DNA of 64,000 nt from Cognatundibacterium luofuense (GCF_018139685.1 NZ_JAGSPN010000004.1:186001-250000), one strand, 5' to 3'; positions 11,040 to 19,942 are shown, numbered from the stretch's first letter. Program-made: numbers and translations. Notes: generated by a model from the sequence alone, not told the origin.

Positions 11040-11068
11040 TTGAAAGTGGGGATGTCATCATGTACTAT
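11040..11068 (+). promoter_or_regulatory. promoter of tRNA-Arg
   Basis: TTGAAA at 11040-11045 and TACTAT at 11063-11068 are spaced by 17 bp, placing the start about 30 bp before the mature tRNA. Confidence 0.6.
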
Positions 11069-11103
11069 TCTGCCTTCAGAAATTTTTCTGATGGAAAAAT
11101 TTG

Positions 11104-11180
11104 CTGTCCATAGCTCAGTTGGATAGAGCACGGGCCTTCTAAGCCCGGGGTCGTAGGTTCGATTCCTACTGGGCAGGCCA
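11104..11180 (+). tRNA. tRNA-Arg (anticodon UCU)
   Basis: The 77 bases fold as a cloverleaf. The acceptor is CTGTCCA pairing with TGGGCAG through one G-T wobble. The D-arm starts GCTCAGTTGGATAGAGC, the anticodon stem is CGGGC/GCCCG with loop CTTCTAA (anticodon TCT), and the T-arm is GTAGG-TTCGATT-CCTAC. CCA is encoded. It reads AGA codons (and AGG by wobble). It stands alone and is followed by a terminator. Confidence 0.95.
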
Positions 11181-11187
11181 GATTTCA

Positions 11188-11212
11188 AAGCCCGGATTTT
11201 CCGGGCTTTTTT
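11188..11212 (+). terminator. terminator after tRNA-Arg
   Basis: AAGCCCGG pairs with CCGGGCTT around ATTTT, followed by a T-run. Confidence 0.85.
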
Positions 11213-11234
11213 CATTTCAAGGAGTAACTCAGGA

Positions 11235-11912
11235 ATGGATGTTTCCGCATATATCGAAAAAGCTGCTTTGCAGAATGTTGGCGCTGATGTTGTTGAAAAA
11301 GCCGGTTCGTTTCTCATTCAGATACATCAGGCATTGAGCGCATCAACAGCCGATGCCGATATTGTTTGGCAATACAATGTTCCGGAACTGGGTGAGGGCG
11401 GCTCATGTTCTCTGTTCGGACAATTGGCTGCTGAACCTTATGATTTATTGCAGACGATGGGTGGCAACAAAGCCGAAGTGCTTTCATTGATGAGTGCAGT
11501 TACACGCATTACCGCGTTTTATCGTCAGAACAGTCAGTCTGACTGGTTTGGCATCTATCAGGCGCGGCAAGTGAATGAAGGTCGTGCGCTGGTCAAGCTT
11601 GCATACTTTGGCGCACCGTCGCGGGCTGAATTTCCTTTGACTCCCGAATTCGCCGCGATGAGCAATAACAGCTCGGTTGGTTTGTCCGGGCTTGGTCGCA
11701 TCATTCACGATGTGCAGGCTTATGTTGCCGGCGGTGGCGAATACTATACTTGTGATCCTAAGGTCAATGCAGAAGCTTGCCTGCCGGTGTTGGCGAGCGA
11801 CGGCCGTGTGCTCGGAATTATTGATGCAGAAACTTTCCGCCAGAATCTTTACCAGAATGATGAGCTGGCTTTGATGCTCGCAGTTTGCATCGCCTTGAGC
11901 AGCATTCTGTAA
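11235..11912 (+). CDS. GAF-domain protein related to free methionine-R-sulfoxide reductase
   Basis: The 225-residue protein ends in a GAF fold: WFGIYQ, then LVKLAYFG, an IIHDVQAYV strand, CDPKVNAEACLPVL and GIIDAETF. This order resembles the free Met-(R)-sulfoxide reductase (fRMsr/YebR) group. Only the late Cys of the family triad (in the CD motif) has an obvious counterpart, so catalytic activity is uncertain. A second Cys lies seven residues further on. An N-terminal ~90-residue extension is of unknown role. The ATG at 11235 follows AAGGAG and AGGA. It lies between the tRNA terminator and ybiT. Confidence 0.7.
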   Translation: MDVSAYIEKAALQNVGADVVEKAGSFLIQIHQALSASTADADIVWQYNVPELGEGGSCSLFGQLAAEPYDLLQTMGGNKAEVLSLMSAVTRITAFYRQNSQSDWFGIYQARQVNEGRALVKLAYFGAPSRAEFPLTPEFAAMSNNSSVGLSGLGRIIHDVQAYVAGGGEYYTCDPKVNAEACLPVLASDGRVLGIIDAETFRQNLYQNDELALMLAVCIALSSIL

Positions 11913-11930
11913 ATTCCTTGCAGTCGCGAA

Positions 11931-11939
11931 TGGTATAAT
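11931..11939 (+). promoter_or_regulatory. extended -10 promoter of ybiT
   Basis: TGGTATAAT is a perfect extended -10 element (TGn plus TATAAT). No good -35 hexamer is found at standard distance. It lies 38 bp before the ybiT start. Confidence 0.55.
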
Positions 11940-11976
11940 TGCGGGTTGTTTCAGATTTCTATAAAAGGATAAAGCA

Positions 11977-13578
11977 GTGCTTTCTACCGCCAATATTACA
12001 ATGCAGTTCGGGCCAAAGCCCCTGTTCGAAAATATCTCCGTCAAATTCGGTGAAGGTAACCGTTATGGTCTGATCGGGGCGAACGGTTGTGGTAAATCGA
12101 CCTTCATGAAAATTCTTGGCGGCGATCTGGAACCTAGTGCCGGCTCCGTGATTCTGGACCAGAATATCCGTCTCGGTAAGCTGAAACAGGATCAGTTTGC
12201 CTACGAAGACATGCGCGTTCTGGACGTTGTGATGATGGGCCATACTGAAATGTGGGCTGCGATGTCTGAACGTGACGCTATTTACGCCAATCCGGAAGCA
12301 ACTGACGAAGACTACATGCGTGCTGCGGATCTGGAAGCGCGCTTCGCTGAATTCGATGGCTATACTGCGGAATCCCGTGCCGGCGAACTGTTACTGGGCG
12401 TTGGTATTGCGATCGACCTGCATCAGGGGCCGATGAGTGCGATTGCACCGGGCTGGAAACTGCGTGTCTTGCTGGCTCAGGCACTGTTCTCGAATCCGGA
12501 CGTATTGCTGCTCGACGAACCGACCAATAACCTGGATATCAACACCATTCGCTGGCTGGAAGATGTGCTGAACGAGCGCAATTCCACCATGATTATCATT
12601 TCCCATGATCGCCACTTCCTGAATCAGGTTTGTACGCACATGGCGGATATGGATTACGGCACGCTGAAAGTCTATCCGGGTAACTACGATGACTACATGC
12701 TGGCTGCATCGCAGGCACGTGCACAGGCACTGGCGAATAATGCGAAGGCAAAAGAGAAAATCGCTGAACTTCAGGACTTCGTTCGCCGCTTCTCTGCAAA
12801 CAAATCCAAAGCACGTCAGGCGACATCGCGTGCGAAACAGATCGACAAGATCAAAGTTGAAGAGTTCAAGCCTTCCAGTCGTCAGAATCCGTTTGTGCGT
12901 TTTGAAGGTGAGAAAAAGCTGCATCGTCTGGCTGTGGAAGTGCAGGGTCTGGCAAAGAAATACGACCGTCAGATCTTTACCAACTTCGACATCATGGTGG
13001 AAGCCGGTGAAAAAATCGCGATTATCGGTGCCAACGGTGCGGGTAAAACCACATTGCTGCGCTGTATCGGCGGCACTGACATTACACAGCTGTCCGGCGA
13101 TCATGGCATGGTGAAATGGGCAGAGAATGCATCGGTAGGCTATATGCCGCAAGATCCGGCAGAAGAATTTGCGCGCGATCTGAATCTGACTGACTGGATC
13201 GGTCAGTGGACAAAAGAAGGCGATGATGATCAGGCTGTTCGTTCGATTCTCGGTCGTTTGCTGTTCGGTGGCGATGATGTCCGTAAATCGGTCAAAGTCT
13301 TATCCGGTGGTGAAAAAGGCCGCATGCTCTACGGTAAGCTGATGCTGGGTCGTCATAACGTGTTGCTGCTGGACGAGCCAACCAACCATATGGACATGGA
13401 ATCGATCGAATCGCTGAATATCGCGCTGGAAAAATACGCCGGTACGCTGATTTTCGTTTCGCATGACCGTGAATTTGTTTCGTCGCTGGCAAACCGTATT
13501 CTGGAAATCAAAGATGGCCAGGTTATCGATTTCAAAGGTACTTACGAAGAGTATCTGACCAGTCAGGGTATCCAGTAA
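11977..13578 (+). CDS. ybiT: ABC-F family ATPase YbiT
   Basis: ABC-F proteins act on ribosomes as soluble twin-ATPases that promote translation of difficult sequences. Two nucleotide-binding domains are seen: Walker [10 protein letters not shown] near residue 36 and GANGAGKTT near residue 353, each with a LLLDEPTN Walker B. The linker of about 80 residues is rich in Lys and Ala. The first signature is degenerate ([14 protein letters not shown]), as in E. coli YbiT, and the second is canonical LSGGEKGR. The length of 533 residues and the wording of the N-terminus match YbiT rather than EttA or Uup. The start is a GTG behind AAAGGA. Confidence 0.92.
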   Translation: MLSTANITMQFGPKPLFENISVKFGEGNRYGLIGANGCGKSTFMKILGGDLEPSAGSVILDQNIRLGKLKQDQFAYEDMRVLDVVMMGHTEMWAAMSERDAIYANPEATDEDYMRAADLEARFAEFDGYTAESRAGELLLGVGIAIDLHQGPMSAIAPGWKLRVLLAQALFSNPDVLLLDEPTNNLDINTIRWLEDVLNERNSTMIIISHDRHFLNQVCTHMADMDYGTLKVYPGNYDDYMLAASQARAQALANNAKAKEKIAELQDFVRRFSANKSKARQATSRAKQIDKIKVEEFKPSSRQNPFVRFEGEKKLHRLAVEVQGLAKKYDRQIFTNFDIMVEAGEKIAIIGANGAGKTTLLRCIGGTDITQLSGDHGMVKWAENASVGYMPQDPAEEFARDLNLTDWIGQWTKEGDDDQAVRSILGRLLFGGDDVRKSVKVLSGGEKGRMLYGKLMLGRHNVLLLDEPTNHMDMESIESLNIALEKYAGTLIFVSHDREFVSSLANRILEIKDGQVIDFKGTYEEYLTSQGIQ

Positions 13579-13600
13579 TCATTACTGTACTGATGATCTT

Positions 13601-13630
13601 AAAAAGGCTGAGATTTTCTCAGCCTTTTTT
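13601..13630 (+). terminator. terminator after ybiT
   Basis: AAAAAGGCTGAGA pairs with TCTCAGCCTTTTT around a TTT loop and ends in a T-run. Confidence 0.85.
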
Positions 13631-13908
13631 GTTTCTACGAACCAGAAAATACGGCTTGTGTTTCATGAAGATATGGCAGGCATTACGCTGAAATCGTCAT
13701 CATGTATGGAAGCCCGGACTTTCTGCCGACGACCGCCAGATCGCTATGCAGAAAGCCGCATTTGACATCATAAACGGCTGAGTCTGCCGGATACCAGGTG
13801 TATGACGCGGTAACGCTTGACGACATGCGTATCTGCTGCCAGCCGCAGATACGCAAGAATACAAATTAGCTGAAGAACGCCTGTCTTTGCCTGATGCAGG
13901 ATGCAAAA
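13631..13908. other. non-coding gap between two terminators
   Basis: No credible gene is seen. The stretch holds repeat copy A and otherwise unstructured sequence between the convergent ybiT and 13970 genes. Confidence 0.6.
13687..13763 (-). repeat. dispersed repeat, copy A
   Basis: This shares the core GACTTTCTGCCGACGACCGC with five other copies in the window. It is the most diverged and shortest, with a 4-5 bp deletion before the core. On the minus strand it reads KCGFLHSDLAVVGRKSG. It lies 109 bp after ybiT. Confidence 0.8.
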
Positions 13909-13946
13909 GAAAAAGCACCTGATCAACATGAATCAGGTGCTTTTTC
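13909..13946 (-). terminator. terminator for the gene at 13970-14557
   Basis: A perfect 15-bp stem (13909-13923 with 13932-13946) around an 8-nt loop has a T-run on the minus strand, 24 bp after the stop codon. Confidence 0.85.
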
Positions 13947-13969
13947 TCACAGATTGAGATACGCAAGGC

Positions 13970-14557
13970 TTACTCGGCAGCGTTCTTTTTGACTTCGATA
14001 AAGCTGTCGAGGTGAATGTCGCCGAGGTAGAGCAGCGGATCTAACCTGTCGCGCAGTTTGCGAGCGGTATCGCGGTCACAGACTTTCATGACTGCTTTCA
14101 GAAACGGAATGCGCAATTGCTCAAAATCCGACATGTCAGCGGCTTTTTCCACTTTCAGTTGCAGCGTGAAGCCTCGGAAGCCAAGATTGGCTTTAATTGA
14201 CTCATTGTAAAAACGATAGACAGCCTGAAACCGGTCCGCGTCACTCATACCTTCGCGGAACGCGCTGGCTGACTCAGTGGTAGCAGAATTGCTTTCGGCT
14301 TGGGGTGTGCTGGTTGCTAAGGCAGGCTGGGCTTCCGGCTCCGGAACAGCTTTCGGGCCGATAAAGTCACCTTCGATTAATTCATCGAAACGACTGATAT
14401 CCAGCCCGACAGAGGAAAGCTTCGCAAGTAAATCATTGGCCGGCGTTTTGCCGTCGATCAGCAGTAGCAACGATCGGGTTTTGACAGATAAGCCAAATTT
14501 GCGCGAAGCGATTTCTTCGCGGCCTTTGTCGGTTTTATCGTAAATGGTATCCAGCAT
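13970..14557 (-). CDS. conserved protein of unknown function
   Basis: I do not recognise a family with certainty. The N-terminal ~65 residues (MLDTIYDKTDKGREEI, then LLLLIDGKTPANDLL) look like a small winged-helix or regulatory fold. A low-complexity Pro/Ala/Ser/Thr linker follows (about residues 72-105). The C-terminal ~90 residues are helical and charged (YRFYNESIKANLGFRGF, LKVEKAADMSDFEQLRIPF). No signal peptide or membrane segment is seen, so it is probably cytoplasmic. The ATG at 14557 is chosen over an upstream start that would extend into unrelated sequence. It lies downstream of the feo genes on the same strand. Confidence 0.7.
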   Translation of the reverse strand: MLDTIYDKTDKGREEIASRKFGLSVKTRSLLLLIDGKTPANDLLAKLSSVGLDISRFDELIEGDFIGPKAVPEPEAQPALATSTPQAESNSATTESASAFREGMSDADRFQAVYRFYNESIKANLGFRGFTLQLKVEKAADMSDFEQLRIPFLKAVMKVCDRDTARKLRDRLDPLLYLGDIHLDSFIEVKKNAAE

Positions 14558-14694
14558 ACACTGATTTCTTTGCCGTGCTTGTGACACTATCGGGGGAAAT
14601 CAGCATATCTGACCTGACGGCTTTGCGCTATTGTACTTGTGGGCAATGTTGTATTTGGGTACGAACTTTGCCTCTGAATGTAGCAAAAATACCG

Positions 14695-14946
14695 TCAGTC
14701 AGATTTTTGTACGCGGACAGGGATGGACTTGAATTGCTGCTGATGCTGCGTGCTTTCAGTAGGACAGTCGCCGCAGGAGTCGCAGCCGCTGCCGCAGGAT
14801 GCGGGTGCTGCCTTGGGAAGAAGTCGCCGGAAAATGGTATTTCCGGCCTTTTTTCGCAGCGCCGCCAGCGTTTTAGCCGGCATCCAGCGTAAAGCCAGAT
14901 GCCATGCGCACAGCAAAACAATTAACGCTGTCAGAACAGTTTGCAT
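14695..14946 (-). CDS. FeoB-associated Cys-rich membrane protein
   Basis: This 83-residue protein has one N-terminal membrane helix (about residues 3-20, VLTALIVLLCAWHLAL) and then a basic stretch. A cysteine cluster CGSGCDSCGDC could bind iron or another metal. Small proteins of this design commonly follow feoB and have been proposed to assist ferrous iron uptake. It starts 1 bp after the feoB stop, so it is translated with feoB. Its precise role is inferred from context. Confidence 0.8.
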   Translation of the reverse strand: MQTVLTALIVLLCAWHLALRWMPAKTLAALRKKAGNTIFRRLLPKAAPASCGSGCDSCGDCPTESTQHQQQFKSIPVRVQKSD

Positions 14947-14947
14947 A

Positions 14948-16831
14948 TCAGGCTAACAAAATACGGGACAGCTGATAAACGATGAAAGAAGCGGCATACG
15001 CCAGTCCGAACAGATAGCCAGCCATCATCAGCGGATAGCGCAACGAGTTGGTTTCGCGGCGAACGATACTCAGCGTCGCAATACATTGTGGCGCGAAGAC
15101 ATACCATGCCAGCAATGACAGTGCAGTTGGCAAAGACCAGGATTGCGCAATCAGCGGCTCCAGTGCCTGATTTAATTGCTCACCGCTCTGTGATAACGCA
15201 TAGACCGTACCGAGCGCAGCCACAGCGACTTCGCGTGCTGCCAATCCCGGCACCAAAGCAATACAAATCTGCCAGTTAAAGCCGATCGGTGCAAACACAA
15301 CTTCCAGCGCGCGACCAAGATAACCGGCGATACTGTAGTAAATCTCCGGCTTGTCTGCGCCTTCCGGCGCCCCCGGGAAGCTGCTGAGGAACCACAAAAT
15401 CACCATCAGCGACAGAATAATCGTACCGACACGGGTGACGAAGACTTTCGCGCGTTCCCATAATCCCAGCGCCAGATTGCGGCCATTCGGCAAACGATAA
15501 TCCGGCAGTTCCAGCATTAACGGATTCGGTGCGGCATTGCCCCAGCGGTGTTTAAAGAACAGTGCAACCAGCATGGCTGATACGATACCGCCGATATACA
15601 AACCGAACAGCACCAGACCTTGCAGATTCATGATGCCAAGCACTTCGCGATCGGGAATAAAGGCCGCAATGATCAGGGCGTACACCGGCAGGCGGGCAGA
15701 GCAGGTCATCAGCGGTGCGATCATGATGGTAATCAGCCGGTCGCGCGGATTCTGAATTGTGCGGGTTGCCATAATGCCGGGTACGGCGCAGGCAAAACTC
15801 GATAACAGAGGAATGAATGCGCGGCCGGACAAACCGACTTTACCCATTAAGCGATCCAGCAGGAAGGCAGCGCGTGGCAGGTAGCCCGAGTCTTCCATGA
15901 CCAGAATAAAGAAGAACAGAATCAGAATCTGTGGCAGGAACACCAGCACACTACCCGCACCGCCGATAACACCCTTGACAAGCAAGCCCTGCAAAACGCC
16001 CGGCGCCATATGGGTTTCAACCAGCGTACCGAGATCTTCCATGCTGCCTTTGATGAATTCCATCGGAATTTGCGCCCACGCAAAAACCGCCTGAAATACC
16101 AGAAACATCAGTATTGCGAAAATCAAAGGACCGGTAACCGGATTCAAAACCCAGCGATCTGCTTTGTAGCTCAGGCTGCGGAAGTGATCGAATCTGTCAC
16201 TGGCAGCGTGCATCACTTCTTTCAGAATCCGGTTAACTTCTGCGTGATTCACTTCAGGGTCAGTCGCTTTTAACTCAAGCGCAGACGGTGGCTGATCCGG
16301 CAGGCTGCCAGCGAAATTTTCCAGTTCAGCGCACAGTGCGCGGATACCTTGCGGGGATACCGCTACGGTTTCAACGACAGGCATTTCCAGCAGGGCTGAC
16401 AAACGCGGCACATCAACTTCCAGGCCTTTTTTAGCCGCGATATCCATCATGTTCAGCGCCAGCATCATCGGATGACCGAGTGCTTTCAGCTCCAGTGCCA
16501 GTCGCAGGCCGCGCTGCAGATTCGATGCATCAACTACGCACAGAATCAGATCAGGAACAGATTCATCTTTCTGATGACCTGTCAGAACCTGTTCTGTGAT
16601 TTTTTCATCCGGCGTGACGGCACGCAGACTGTAAGTGCCGGGCAGATCGAGAATGCGCCATTCTTTGCCATCAGGGGCGAGGAAGCGACCTTCTTTACGT
16701 TCGATAGTAACGCCTGCGTAGTTGGCGACTTTTTGACGGGCGCCGGTCAGGCGGTTGAAGAGAGCAGTTTTGCCGCAGTTAGGATTGCCAACCAGCGCAA
16801 TCCGGGGTGTTGCCTTCGGAAGTGTTGCCAT
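14948..16831 (-). CDS. feoB: ferrous iron transporter FeoB
   Basis: FeoB is the inner-membrane Fe(II) importer with a GTPase domain. The G motifs are at the N-terminus: G1 GNPNCGKTA, G3 DLPGTYSL and G4 LNMMD. About eight membrane segments follow, with the two Gate-type repeats GYLPRAAFLLDRLMGKVGL and a second region near PGLAAREVAVAALG. SFACAVPGIMATR is also typical. The 627 residues make it shorter than E. coli FeoB (773) and nearer to the compact betaproteobacterial form. It is preceded by feoA after 20 bp and followed by the Cys-rich helper. Confidence 0.95.
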   Translation of the reverse strand: MATLPKATPRIALVGNPNCGKTALFNRLTGARQKVANYAGVTIERKEGRFLAPDGKEWRILDLPGTYSLRAVTPDEKITEQVLTGHQKDESVPDLILCVVDASNLQRGLRLALELKALGHPMMLALNMMDIAAKKGLEVDVPRLSALLEMPVVETVAVSPQGIRALCAELENFAGSLPDQPPSALELKATDPEVNHAEVNRILKEVMHAASDRFDHFRSLSYKADRWVLNPVTGPLIFAILMFLVFQAVFAWAQIPMEFIKGSMEDLGTLVETHMAPGVLQGLLVKGVIGGAGSVLVFLPQILILFFFILVMEDSGYLPRAAFLLDRLMGKVGLSGRAFIPLLSSFACAVPGIMATRTIQNPRDRLITIMIAPLMTCSARLPVYALIIAAFIPDREVLGIMNLQGLVLFGLYIGGIVSAMLVALFFKHRWGNAAPNPLMLELPDYRLPNGRNLALGLWERAKVFVTRVGTIILSLMVILWFLSSFPGAPEGADKPEIYYSIAGYLGRALEVVFAPIGFNWQICIALVPGLAAREVAVAALGTVYALSQSGEQLNQALEPLIAQSWSLPTALSLLAWYVFAPQCIATLSIVRRETNSLRYPLMMAGYLFGLAYAASFIVYQLSRILLA

Positions 16832-16851
16832 GCATGAATACCACGTGAACT

Positions 16852-17139
16852 TTATTTAGTGATGCCGATCAGGGCTGCTTCGAAATTGCGCAGGGCAAAA
16901 GTGGACTGACCAACCCGTACCGCAACCGGTTCGCCGCCAAAATAGCCGCGATGCAAAACGCGAATCGATTCGCCGGCGACAAAGCCGAGTTCCTTCAGAC
17001 GACGGGAGATTTCGGTGAGCTGCGCTTCCGGTGCATGAGGAGCAGCGTGGCTGCAAATGCCGGAAACAATGGCGGATTCTCCAACTTTCAATTGATCCAG
17101 TGTGGACTGGACGCCATCAGTGCGGGTGGAATTTCTCAT
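16852..17139 (-). CDS. feoA: FeoA domain protein
   Basis: FeoA is a small SH3-like cytoplasmic partner of FeoB needed for ferrous iron uptake. The 95 residues contain the FeoA pattern TLDQLKVGESAIV, RLKELGFVAGESIRVLHRG and EPVAVRVGQSTFALRNFEA. It is the first gene of feoA-feoB-Cys-rich protein. A Fur box lies 30 bp upstream, so the operon is expected to be repressed when iron is plentiful. Confidence 0.92.
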   Translation of the reverse strand: MRNSTRTDGVQSTLDQLKVGESAIVSGICSHAAPHAPEAQLTEISRRLKELGFVAGESIRVLHRGYFGGEPVAVRVGQSTFALRNFEAALIGITK

Positions 17140-17168
17140 GGCAGCGGCGGGAAAGGTTAATTCGAAAT

Positions 17169-17187
17169 GATAATGAGAATATATCTC
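17169..17187 (-). promoter_or_regulatory. Fur box of the feo operon
   Basis: GATAATGAGAATATATCTC agrees with the 19-bp Fur consensus GATAATGATAATCATTATC at 15 positions by eye. It lies directly upstream of feoA, where it would overlap the promoter. Confidence 0.75.
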
Positions 17188-17268
17188 AATAACTCTTGTG
17201 CTGCAATCATTCTAGATTGAATCCATGAGGGCAGGGCGGGTATCCGGAAGATTCTTGTGGTGACGCAA

Positions 17269-17297
17269 GAAAAGGCGGGCGAAATGCCTGCCTTTTC
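17269..17297 (-). terminator. probable terminator for the kfrA-like gene
   Basis: GAAAAGGCGGGC pairs with GCCTGCCTTTTC through one G-T wobble around GAAAT. On the minus strand the stem ends in a T-rich run, about 80 bp after the stop of the 17376 gene. Confidence 0.6.
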
Positions 17298-17375
17298 AGA
17301 GAAAAAGCATGTTGATGTGCCTTGATCGCAGACTGAATCAGAATCAAGTGCGCACTGCCTCGGCAACCGCGGCGA

Positions 17376-18464
17376 TCAGTCTGCTGCCGGTTTGCGGCGC
17401 TTGCGGGATGCGACGGCTGGCTTTTCTTTAGCTTCCGCTTCGGGGTGCACCAACGCGGCACTGAGATCGGCGACGGTACTCAGCAAAGTCTGATGCTCCT
17501 GCTCCCGCGTCCCCAGACTTTCCTGCATGCGCTGCATTTCCAGTTCCAGCATATGCAGGCGTTCTTCCAGTCGCGCTTTTTCGGTTGCCAGCGTCAGTTG
17601 ACGCTGTTCATGCTCTTCTGCCTGCGCGCGCACCAGCTTTTGCTGTTCTTCGCTGCTTTGTAACTGCAGTTTCAGTGTTAGTGATTGGGATTTTTCCGAT
17701 TCCAGCTGCTGCTTCAGTTGTGCCTGCGAGGTTAGCGCTGCTTCATACAGACGACTCAGGTTATGCAAGTCGGTTTCATGGGATTTGGACTGCGCTTGTA
17801 CATCACTGAGCTGCGCCTGTGTTTTGCGCAATTGTTGTTCTGCCAGTTGCAGACGGCCTTCGTGCATCGCCGTTTCTTCCTGACGCTGACGCATGGTCGC
17901 AGCCTGAAAATGCTCAAACTGCTGGTGTGCCTGCTGTAATTGTTCTTCCTGTGTTTGCAGATGCTGCAACTTGTCGGACAGGCGCTGATTCAGCAGGGTG
18001 ATTTGCTGTTGCTGCGCGAGACTTTGCAGGCGTTCGCGCTCCAGCGTTTCCAGTGTTTTACGATGTTCTTTCTGACTCAGGCGCAATTCCATCAACGCTT
18101 CCTGATGTGCCTGCGCACTTTCCTCAAGTCGCTTCTTTAGCGTCTGCAGCTCAGCCTGCATGCTTGCAAGCGTTTCTTCGTGCAGTTTTTCTGCTTCCGT
18201 GAAACGGATTTCCGCCTCCTGTTGCATGCCTTCATACAAAGACTGAACCGCAGACAGCAGGGAAGGGGGTAATTTCAGGCGGGAAGATTCGCTCTCCAGT
18301 GCATGATTTTCCCGCCACTGGCGCAGATACGGCGCAATCGTACTTTTGCTGCCGGTATCGCCCAGCATTTTGCGCACATTATCGACCGTGACCGGATGCC
18401 CGAGTTCGGTTAACTGGCTGGCGGCTTTTGCAACGTCTGAATAAAGGATTCCGGATCTGGCCAT
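17376..18464 (-). CDS. KfrA-type DNA-binding coiled-coil protein
   Basis: The first ~60 residues (DVAKAASQLTELGHPVTVDN, then SKSTIAPYLRQW) match the helix-turn-helix domain of KfrA, a plasmid protein that binds its own promoter and helps plasmid segregation. From about residue 70 to 345 the protein is an almost unbroken coiled coil rich in Gln, Glu and Leu. It ends with a basic tail SRKRRKPAAD. The 362 residues fit KfrA-like proteins. It is divergent from a tyrosine recombinase with a 139-bp AT-rich gap. Its chromosomal role is unknown; autoregulation through that gap is likely (inference). Confidence 0.8.
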   Translation of the reverse strand: MARSGILYSDVAKAASQLTELGHPVTVDNVRKMLGDTGSKSTIAPYLRQWRENHALESESSRLKLPPSLLSAVQSLYEGMQQEAEIRFTEAEKLHEETLASMQAELQTLKKRLEESAQAHQEALMELRLSQKEHRKTLETLERERLQSLAQQQQITLLNQRLSDKLQHLQTQEEQLQQAHQQFEHFQAATMRQRQEETAMHEGRLQLAEQQLRKTQAQLSDVQAQSKSHETDLHNLSRLYEAALTSQAQLKQQLESEKSQSLTLKLQLQSSEEQQKLVRAQAEEHEQRQLTLATEKARLEERLHMLELEMQRMQESLGTREQEHQTLLSTVADLSAALVHPEAEAKEKPAVASRKRRKPAAD

Positions 18465-18487
18465 ATCTGCAAATAAAGTAATGAATA

Positions 18488-18498
18488 ACGTAATACGT
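18488..18498. promoter_or_regulatory. 11-bp palindrome, candidate KfrA-type operator
   Basis: ACGTAATACGT is palindromic around its central base. It sits between the divergent start codons. The heptamer ATAACGT at 18485 also recurs inverted as ACGTTAT at 18540-18546. Binding by the neighbouring protein is inference. Confidence 0.4.
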
Positions 18499-18603
18499 AA
18501 TAGTGTAGCAAATTACGATAATAATTTCAGAAAAAAATGACGTTATAACTTACGCTAATGTATATTATCGGAAGTAAGTAAAGCTCAACAACGCTGATTA
18601 CCT

Positions 18604-19617
18604 ATGTCGTTACGCAAAATTCAAAATAGTGCATTTGCCGGTATTTCCTCAGAAAAAAACAAAATCGCCTCAAAAAACGATGCGAGCGCACTGGCAAATA
18701 CCGGGGAATACACCAGGCTGCACCAGCAATTTCTGGCGGCTGCCACCAGCCCGAATACACGGCGTGCGTATCAGACCGCGATCCGGCAGTTTCTGAGGGC
18801 AGGGTTTGTCTTACCTGCGACGGAACAAATGCTGCGCGACTATCTGCTCACACATGCGGCCAGCCTGAAAAGCAGCACGCTCAGCCTGCGTATTGCTGCG
18901 CTGTCGAGCTGGCATACCCTTCAAGGTTTCGATGACCCGACAGCAAAACCGGATATCCGCAAATTGCTGACCGGCATTCGCCGCACCCACGGCAGTCCGC
19001 CGAAGAAGGCAGCGCCAATTGACAGCGCCATGCTGAACTCGGTTTGCGAGCGCCTGAATAAGCAGGGTGATCTGGCCACACAACGCGATATGGCTTTATT
19101 GTGTTTAGGGTTTTCCGGCGGTTTTCGCCGTTCTGAGCTGGCAGCGTTAACAGCGGAAGATTTTCAGTGGGAGAGGCGCGGCGTCGTCATACTGCTGCCG
19201 CGCTCAAAAACGGATCAGACCGGTGAAGGTTTGCAGAAAGCCATTCCTTACACCAATGAAGCCAGTTGTGCTGCCACGCTGCTGAAGCGCTGGCTTGCGG
19301 CAGCAGACATTACGCAAGGGCCGGTTTTCCGTGCCATTAATCAGTGGGGGCAACTCAGCGCAAACGCTATGACCGGACATGGCATCAATCTCGTGATCAA
19401 AAAGCATTTGCAGGATGCGGCCGGTCCCGCGCAAGCCATTTCCAGCCACAGCCTGCGCCGCGGCATGGCGACGGAGGCTTACCATGCCGGAGCAAGTTTC
19501 CGCGCCATTAAACGTCAGGGCGGCTGGCGTTCAGATACTACCGTCCATCGCTACATTGCTGACGCGGACTTGTTCGAGGAAAGCGTGGTCACGCAGATTG
19601 CTAAACGAAAGCCGTAG
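18604..19617 (+). CDS. tyrosine recombinase (phage-integrase family)
   Basis: This 337-residue protein has the SAM-like core-binding domain (about residues 35-130, with TRRAYQTAIRQFL) and a complete catalytic domain. The residues are Arg175 in GFRRSELAAL, Lys202 in RSKTDQ, His282 and Arg285 in SSHSLRRG, Trp308 in QGGWRS in the second-histidine position, and nucleophile Tyr317 in VHRYI. It should therefore be active. No att site or tRNA lies next to it, so it is not an obvious prophage remnant. It pairs divergently with the KfrA-like gene; the two may form one small module. Confidence 0.88.
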   Translation: MSLRKIQNSAFAGISSEKNKIASKNDASALANTGEYTRLHQQFLAAATSPNTRRAYQTAIRQFLRAGFVLPATEQMLRDYLLTHAASLKSSTLSLRIAALSSWHTLQGFDDPTAKPDIRKLLTGIRRTHGSPPKKAAPIDSAMLNSVCERLNKQGDLATQRDMALLCLGFSGGFRRSELAALTAEDFQWERRGVVILLPRSKTDQTGEGLQKAIPYTNEASCAATLLKRWLAAADITQGPVFRAINQWGQLSANAMTGHGINLVIKKHLQDAAGPAQAISSHSLRRGMATEAYHAGASFRAIKRQGGWRSDTTVHRYIADADLFEESVVTQIAKRKP

Positions 19618-19646
19618 GCACGCACAGATTTACGGTCGGCGATTAT

Positions 19647-19740
19647 GCAAATATCGTCATATGGCCATTTCGTACAGCCAGACTTTCTGCCGACGACCGC
19701 CAGATCGCTGTGCCAAAGTCCGCATTTAGGGTACTTTTTA
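19647..19740 (-). repeat. dispersed repeat, copy B
   Basis: The core begins at 19677 and matches the family through CCGCATTT. It starts 29 bp after the recombinase stop. The minus-strand frame reads YPKCGLWHSDLAVVGRKSG and then PYDDICII. Confidence 0.85.
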
Positions 19741-19852
19741 GTGTTTTCAGGCTCTTTCGGAGTTCTCCGAACACTGGCGGGCATCTGCGCCTCAAAATGA
19801 GCTGGCATTGTCGCTGGCATGACGATTGAGCATTTGAAATGAAATGGGCAAT

Positions 19853-19887
19853 AAAAAACCGTCTGTCATCACAACAGACGGTTTTTT
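19853..19887 (-). terminator. terminator after the M13 peptidase gene
   Basis: A 14-bp perfect stem AAAAAACCGTCTGT/ACAGACGGTTTTTT around a 7-nt loop. It is symmetrical enough to work in both directions. Confidence 0.88.
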
Positions 19888-19942
19888 TGTTTCTGCGCTG
19901 TTAGCTGCATTTGCCTGAACAAACGCAGCTGAGCGCAAACAA

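Larger units (their letters stand above)
19618..19942. other. intergenic stretch between recombinase and M13 peptidase
   Basis: It contains repeat copy B and a strong terminator; no gene is supported otherwise. Confidence 0.6.

Noticed and set aside
18540-18600. Possible recombination core site next to the tyrosine recombinase
   Set aside because: Only short inverted heptamers are present; no duplicated att-like core was found in the window.
19551-19820. Minus-strand 89-codon frame overlapping the recombinase end
   Set aside because: It covers repeat copy B and the recombinase 3' end; only the repeat part is conserved.
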